Shown here: positions 61,246-64,000 of the stretch, one piece after another
How positions within the stretch are numbered: the first letter of the stretch is position 1
Layout of the letters: each line of letters opens with the position of its first letter
Assembly (NCBI GenBank): GCA_016699855.1
Contig: CP064988.1
Span: forward strand, 1,640,501 to 1,704,500
DNA length: 64,000 bases
Direction of reading: 5' to 3'
From: Rhodospirillales bacterium
GTDB lineage: Bacteria; Pseudomonadota; Alphaproteobacteria; Reyranellales; Reyranellaceae
Notes under the pieces: generated by a model
Told to the model about the DNA's origin: nothing
Database searches by the model: none
The model's input: the letters and a program-made list of their open reading frames with translations, nothing else
Program-made: the position numbers and the translations under genes

Positions 61246-62901
61246 TCAGCCTCCCGTCGCGCGGCGCAACGCCGCCGCCACCGCCGCCGCGTCGCCGCGC
61301 CGCCAGCGCCCCGCCACGACCTGGTCGGGCCGGACCAGATACGAAGTACCGGCGCGCGCGCCGCAACGCCGCACCAGATGTCCCTCGACGTCCCGCGCCG
61401 CCGTCCATCCGGCGGCGGAGGCCGCGCCATCCGACACCAGCAGGCACACGGCAGGCGATGGCGCCGACGCCAGCCGCTCCGGCGCGCCGCGCAGCGCCGC
61501 CGGCGGCGCGCCGTCGGAATCCGCGAACGCGACCAACGCGAAGCGGCCGGCGACCGCTTCGACCGCCCACGCCGCGCCGCCCTCGAGCGGCGCGTCGACG
61601 AAGGCGTCGCCGGGTGCCGGCCCGGCGGTCCAATCGTCGTCGACGTCCGGCGTGTGCAGCGGCGAGACCGGCATCGGCGTCGGCCGCGACAGCCGGCCGC
61701 TGTTGACCATGGCGCGCGCGAACGGCGCGTCGCGGGCGAGGTCGAGCGCGGCGTCGCGGAAATCCAGCGCCGCCGGGAATTTCGGCGTGATGAAATCGGT
61801 GCTGCGCGTCGATTGCCTGATGTTCTCGCGCGCCGCCTGGGCGCGTTCGATGGAATAGCTCTCCAGCAGCGACGCCGGCGCGTCGCCGCGCGCCACCAGC
61901 GCCAGCTTCCAGCCGAGATTGTCGGCGTCCTGCGCGCCGGAATTGCCGCCCCTGGCGCCGAACGGCGACACGACATGCGCGGCGTCGCCGGCGAACACCA
62001 CGCGGCCCTCGACGAACCGCGGCAGCATCCGGCACGAGAAGCGGTAGACGCTGGTCCACTCGTGCTCCCACACGGCGTCCCGCCCGAACATCACGCGCAG
62101 ACGGCGGTCGATGTTCTCGACGCGCCGCTCCGCCTCGGCGTCGGCGTCCGGGCCGAGCTGGAAATCGACGCGCAGCACGTCGTCGGCCTGGCGGTGCAAC
62201 AGCACCGAATTGTCGGGATGGAACGGCGGATAGAACCAGTATTTCCGCACGTTCGGCAGCGCCGCGCGCATGCGGATGTCGGCGATCAGGAACTGGTCGT
62301 CGAAGGTCTCGCCCTCGAACGGCAAACCCATCATCGTCCGCACCGGGCTGCGGGCGCCGTCGCACGCCACCACCCACGCGGCCCGCAGCGCGTAGCGTCC
62401 GTCCGGCGTCTCGACGTCGAGCGCGACGTGGTCGTCCGCCGGCCGCACCGCGACCACCTTGTTGCGCCAGCGCAGATCGACGCCGCCGACCTCGGCGATG
62501 CGCTCGATCAGGTACTGCTCGCAGTAGTACTGCTGGAGGTTGATGAAGGCGGGGAAGCGCTGGCCGGGCTCGGGCTGGAGGCCGAAGCGGTAGACCGGCC
62601 TGTCGCCGAGATAGACCTCGCCGGTGTCCCAGGTCACGCCCTTCGCGACCATGCGGTCGGCGACGCCGAGGCGGTGCCAGATCTCGAGCGTCCGCTGGGC
62701 CTGGCAGATCGAGCGGCTGCCGACGCTGACGGTGTCGTCCTCGTCGACGACGACGACCGCGACACCCTTCAGCGCCAGGTCCAGCGCCAGCGTCAACCCG
62801 ACAAGCCCGGCGCCGACGACGACCACGGGCGCGACACCGCCGCCGCCTTTCAGCTCGGGAGGCGGCGTGTAGGCGTATCTCGGATAGGCGTAGCTGGCCA
62901 T
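61246..62901 (-). CDS. FAD-dependent aromatic monooxygenase (MhpA-like)
   Basis: This 551-residue class A flavin hydroxylase has the dinucleotide motif VVVGAGLVGLTLALDLAL, the DG motif VVACDGARSPVR and the second FAD motif VVFAGDAAHVVSPFGARGGNSG. A thioredoxin-like C-terminal domain follows from about residue 400. It resembles 3-(3-hydroxyphenyl)propionate hydroxylase and related ring hydroxylases that use NAD(P)H and oxygen. It is followed by DUF2783 and preceded by an MBL-fold gene in one operon. The exact phenolic substrate is unknown. Confidence 0.93.
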   Translation of the reverse strand: MASYAYPRYAYTPPPELKGGGGVAPVVVVGAGLVGLTLALDLALKGVAVVVVDEDDTVSVGSRSICQAQRTLEIWHRLGVADRMVAKGVTWDTGEVYLGDRPVYRFGLQPEPGQRFPAFINLQQYYCEQYLIERIAEVGGVDLRWRNKVVAVRPADDHVALDVETPDGRYALRAAWVVACDGARSPVRTMMGLPFEGETFDDQFLIADIRMRAALPNVRKYWFYPPFHPDNSVLLHRQADDVLRVDFQLGPDADAEAERRVENIDRRLRVMFGRDAVWEHEWTSVYRFSCRMLPRFVEGRVVFAGDAAHVVSPFGARGGNSGAQDADNLGWKLALVARGDAPASLLESYSIERAQAARENIRQSTRSTDFITPKFPAALDFRDAALDLARDAPFARAMVNSGRLSRPTPMPVSPLHTPDVDDDWTAGPAPGDAFVDAPLEGGAAWAVEAVAGRFALVAFADSDGAPPAALRGAPERLASAPSPAVCLLVSDGAASAAGWTAARDVEGHLVRRCGARAGTSYLVRPDQVVAGRWRRGDAAAVAAALRRATGG

Positions 62902-62917
62902 CGCCGGACGCGCCGGC

Positions 62918-63874
62918 TCAGGCGCCCTGCTCGAGCGCCTTCCACATCTCGATGTCTCGCTCGGCGGTCCAGATGCGCGGATGCTCGACGCCCTTGGCCT
63001 CGTCGTAGGCGCGCGTCACGTCGAACGGCATGCAGTGGTCGAAGATCACCCAGTTGCCGTAGCGCGGCCGCATCGCCGCCAGCGCCGCGTCGTAGGCGGT
63101 CTTCAGGTCGGCGCCGGAATCCGCCCGGCGCTTCACCTCGGCGTAGAGCTCGGCGATGAAGGACTGCGTGCTGGCGAGGCCCGATTCGACCGCCGCCGGC
63201 GTGGTCAGCGCGTCGCCGCGGCCGGGCACCAGCGCCTCGGCGTTCATGTCGCGCAGCGTCTGCAGCGTCGCCGGCCAGTCCTGGAAATAGGCGTCGCCGG
63301 CGTAGGGCGTGGCCGCGAACTCGACCAGGTCGCCCGAGAACAGCACCCGCTCCTGCGGCAGCCACACGATCGTGTCGCCCTTGGTGTGGCCGCGGCCGGC
63401 GTGGATGATGTCGACCTGCAGCTTGCCCATCCACAGCGTCATGCGGTCCTTGAACGTGATCGTCGGCCAGGTCAGGCCGGGGATCGAATCGGCGTCGCGG
63501 AACAGCCGCGGAAAGCGCTGGAACTCCGACTTCCAGTCCTGCTGGCCGCGCTCGACGATCAGCTCGCGCGTCGCCTCGCTGGCGATGATGTGCTGCGGCT
63601 CGTAGCCCGACGCGCCGAGCACGCGCACGGCGTGGTAGTGCGTCAGCGTCACGTAGCGGATCGGCTTGTCGGTGACCGTGCGGATGCGCTCGATGACGGT
63701 GCGCGCCATAGCCGGCGTGGCCTGCGCGTCGACCACCATGACGCAGTCGTCGCCGATCACGATTCCGGTGTTCGGATCGCCCTCGGCGGTGAAGGCGTAG
63801 GCGTGGTCGCTCAGCCGGCTGAAGGTGATCTTCTTGTCTTCGAGATCCGCCTGCGATGCGAAGGCCCTGGCCAT
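62918..63874 (-). CDS. MBL-fold protein with a degenerate metal site (SoxH-like)
   Basis: This 318-residue protein has the metallo-beta-lactamase fold. The main metal motif HxHxDH reads His79-Y-His81-A-V83-R84, so the Asp and last His are missing. Later landmarks remain in part: GRGHTKGDTIVWLP, FSGDLVEF, and VPGRGDALTT where PGHG is usual. It resembles quinoprotein-relay or SoxH-type proteins linked to aromatic or alcohol oxidation. Activity may be altered or lost. No signal peptide is seen. It precedes the flavin monooxygenase gene by 16 bp. Confidence 0.87.
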   Translation of the reverse strand: MARAFASQADLEDKKITFSRLSDHAYAFTAEGDPNTGIVIGDDCVMVVDAQATPAMARTVIERIRTVTDKPIRYVTLTHYHAVRVLGASGYEPQHIIASEATRELIVERGQQDWKSEFQRFPRLFRDADSIPGLTWPTITFKDRMTLWMGKLQVDIIHAGRGHTKGDTIVWLPQERVLFSGDLVEFAATPYAGDAYFQDWPATLQTLRDMNAEALVPGRGDALTTPAAVESGLASTQSFIAELYAEVKRRADSGADLKTAYDAALAAMRPRYGNWVIFDHCMPFDVTRAYDEAKGVEHPRIWTAERDIEMWKALEQGA

Positions 63875-63976
63875 CGTCGTCCCTCCGTTACGCGGCGCGG
63901 CCGGGGGCGTCCGCGCCATTGGGCACGATGGTAAACGGCATCCGCCGCGGCGAGTCAACGCGCCCGGGACGCGGTC

Positions 63977-64000
63977 TCAGAGCGAGCCGTCGAGCTTCAG
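63977..64000 (-). CDS. C-terminal end of a gene entering from the right edge
   Basis: Only the final codons are in the window: the minus strand reads LKLDGSL followed by TGA. This is too short to identify. It is in the same direction as the MBL-fold, monooxygenase and DUF2783 genes and could be the upstream member of that operon, about 100 bp away. Confidence 0.4.
   Translation of the reverse strand: MKLDGSL

Overview
This window is 64 kb of very GC-rich DNA, about 70% GC by eye. It has housekeeping order and gene content typical of Alphaproteobacteria: carA-carB, yqeY-dnaG-rpoD followed by a CAT-anticodon tRNA, and the aa3 oxidase order ctaC-ctaD-ctaB-coxF-ctaG-ctaE with DUF983 and SURF1. 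Gene families such as DUF2783, DUF4212 and DUF294, and many CoA-handling enzymes, suggest a free-living Rhizobiales/Rhodospirillales/Reyranella-like heterotroph. The genus is inference. No rRNA, CRISPR array, insertion sequence or prophage was seen.

Layout. 1-4.2 kb: carbamoyl-phosphate synthase on the minus strand, with carB cut by the left edge and carrying an apparent frameshift. 4.5-12.1 kb: yqeY, a lipoprotein nuclease, dnaG, two little-known genes, an orphan PhnZ-like HD protein, rpoD and a tRNA. 12.1-18.6 kb: small membrane proteins, a DUF4212/sodium-solute symporter pair and, divergently, a hypothetical protein, a DnaQ-like exonuclease and a CBS-DUF294 protein. 18.6-20.5 kb: a cyclic-nucleotide-domain patatin. 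20.7-28.1 kb: an acyl-CoA module (two acyl-CoA dehydrogenases, a fused HMG-CoA-synthase-like/DUF35 protein, a thiolase, two MaoC proteins and an SDR) resembling heteromeric side-chain beta-oxidation systems. 28.1-30.6 kb: an MFS transporter, an AT-richer orphan gene and a gene-free stretch. 30.6-34.8 kb: a candidate lipid-linked glycosylation module (SMR-like flippase, GtrB-like GT2, methyltransferase, GT-C-like membrane protein). 34.9-39.2 kb: thioesterases, a VOC protein, a tandem MaoC pair and carboxypeptidase Taq. 39.2-45.7 kb: the cytochrome oxidase operon. 46-56.4 kb: TldD, a TauD-type dioxygenase, an AEC transporter, a Nudix hydrolase, an MDR oxidoreductase, a sterol-desaturase-like protein, MmgE/PrpD and an alpha/beta hydrolase. 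56.4-64 kb: a gene broken by an in-frame TGA, an SDR lacking its catalytic Tyr, tandem thioesterases, an AAC(3)-family protein, enoyl-CoA hydratase, a GNAT, DUF2783, a flavin monooxygenase and a degenerate metallo-beta-lactamase-fold protein.

The points I rate highest are: the acyl-CoA module, whose synthase-like member has Gln where the catalytic Cys is expected and whose dehydrogenase and MaoC proteins come as intact/degenerate pairs; two 35-bp-arm palindromes whose stems differ by compensatory base pairs; the SMR/GT2/methyltransferase/GT-C cluster; and the two apparent gene lesions (carB frameshift, in-frame TGA at 56409). I could run no searches, so family assignments rest on motifs read by eye.
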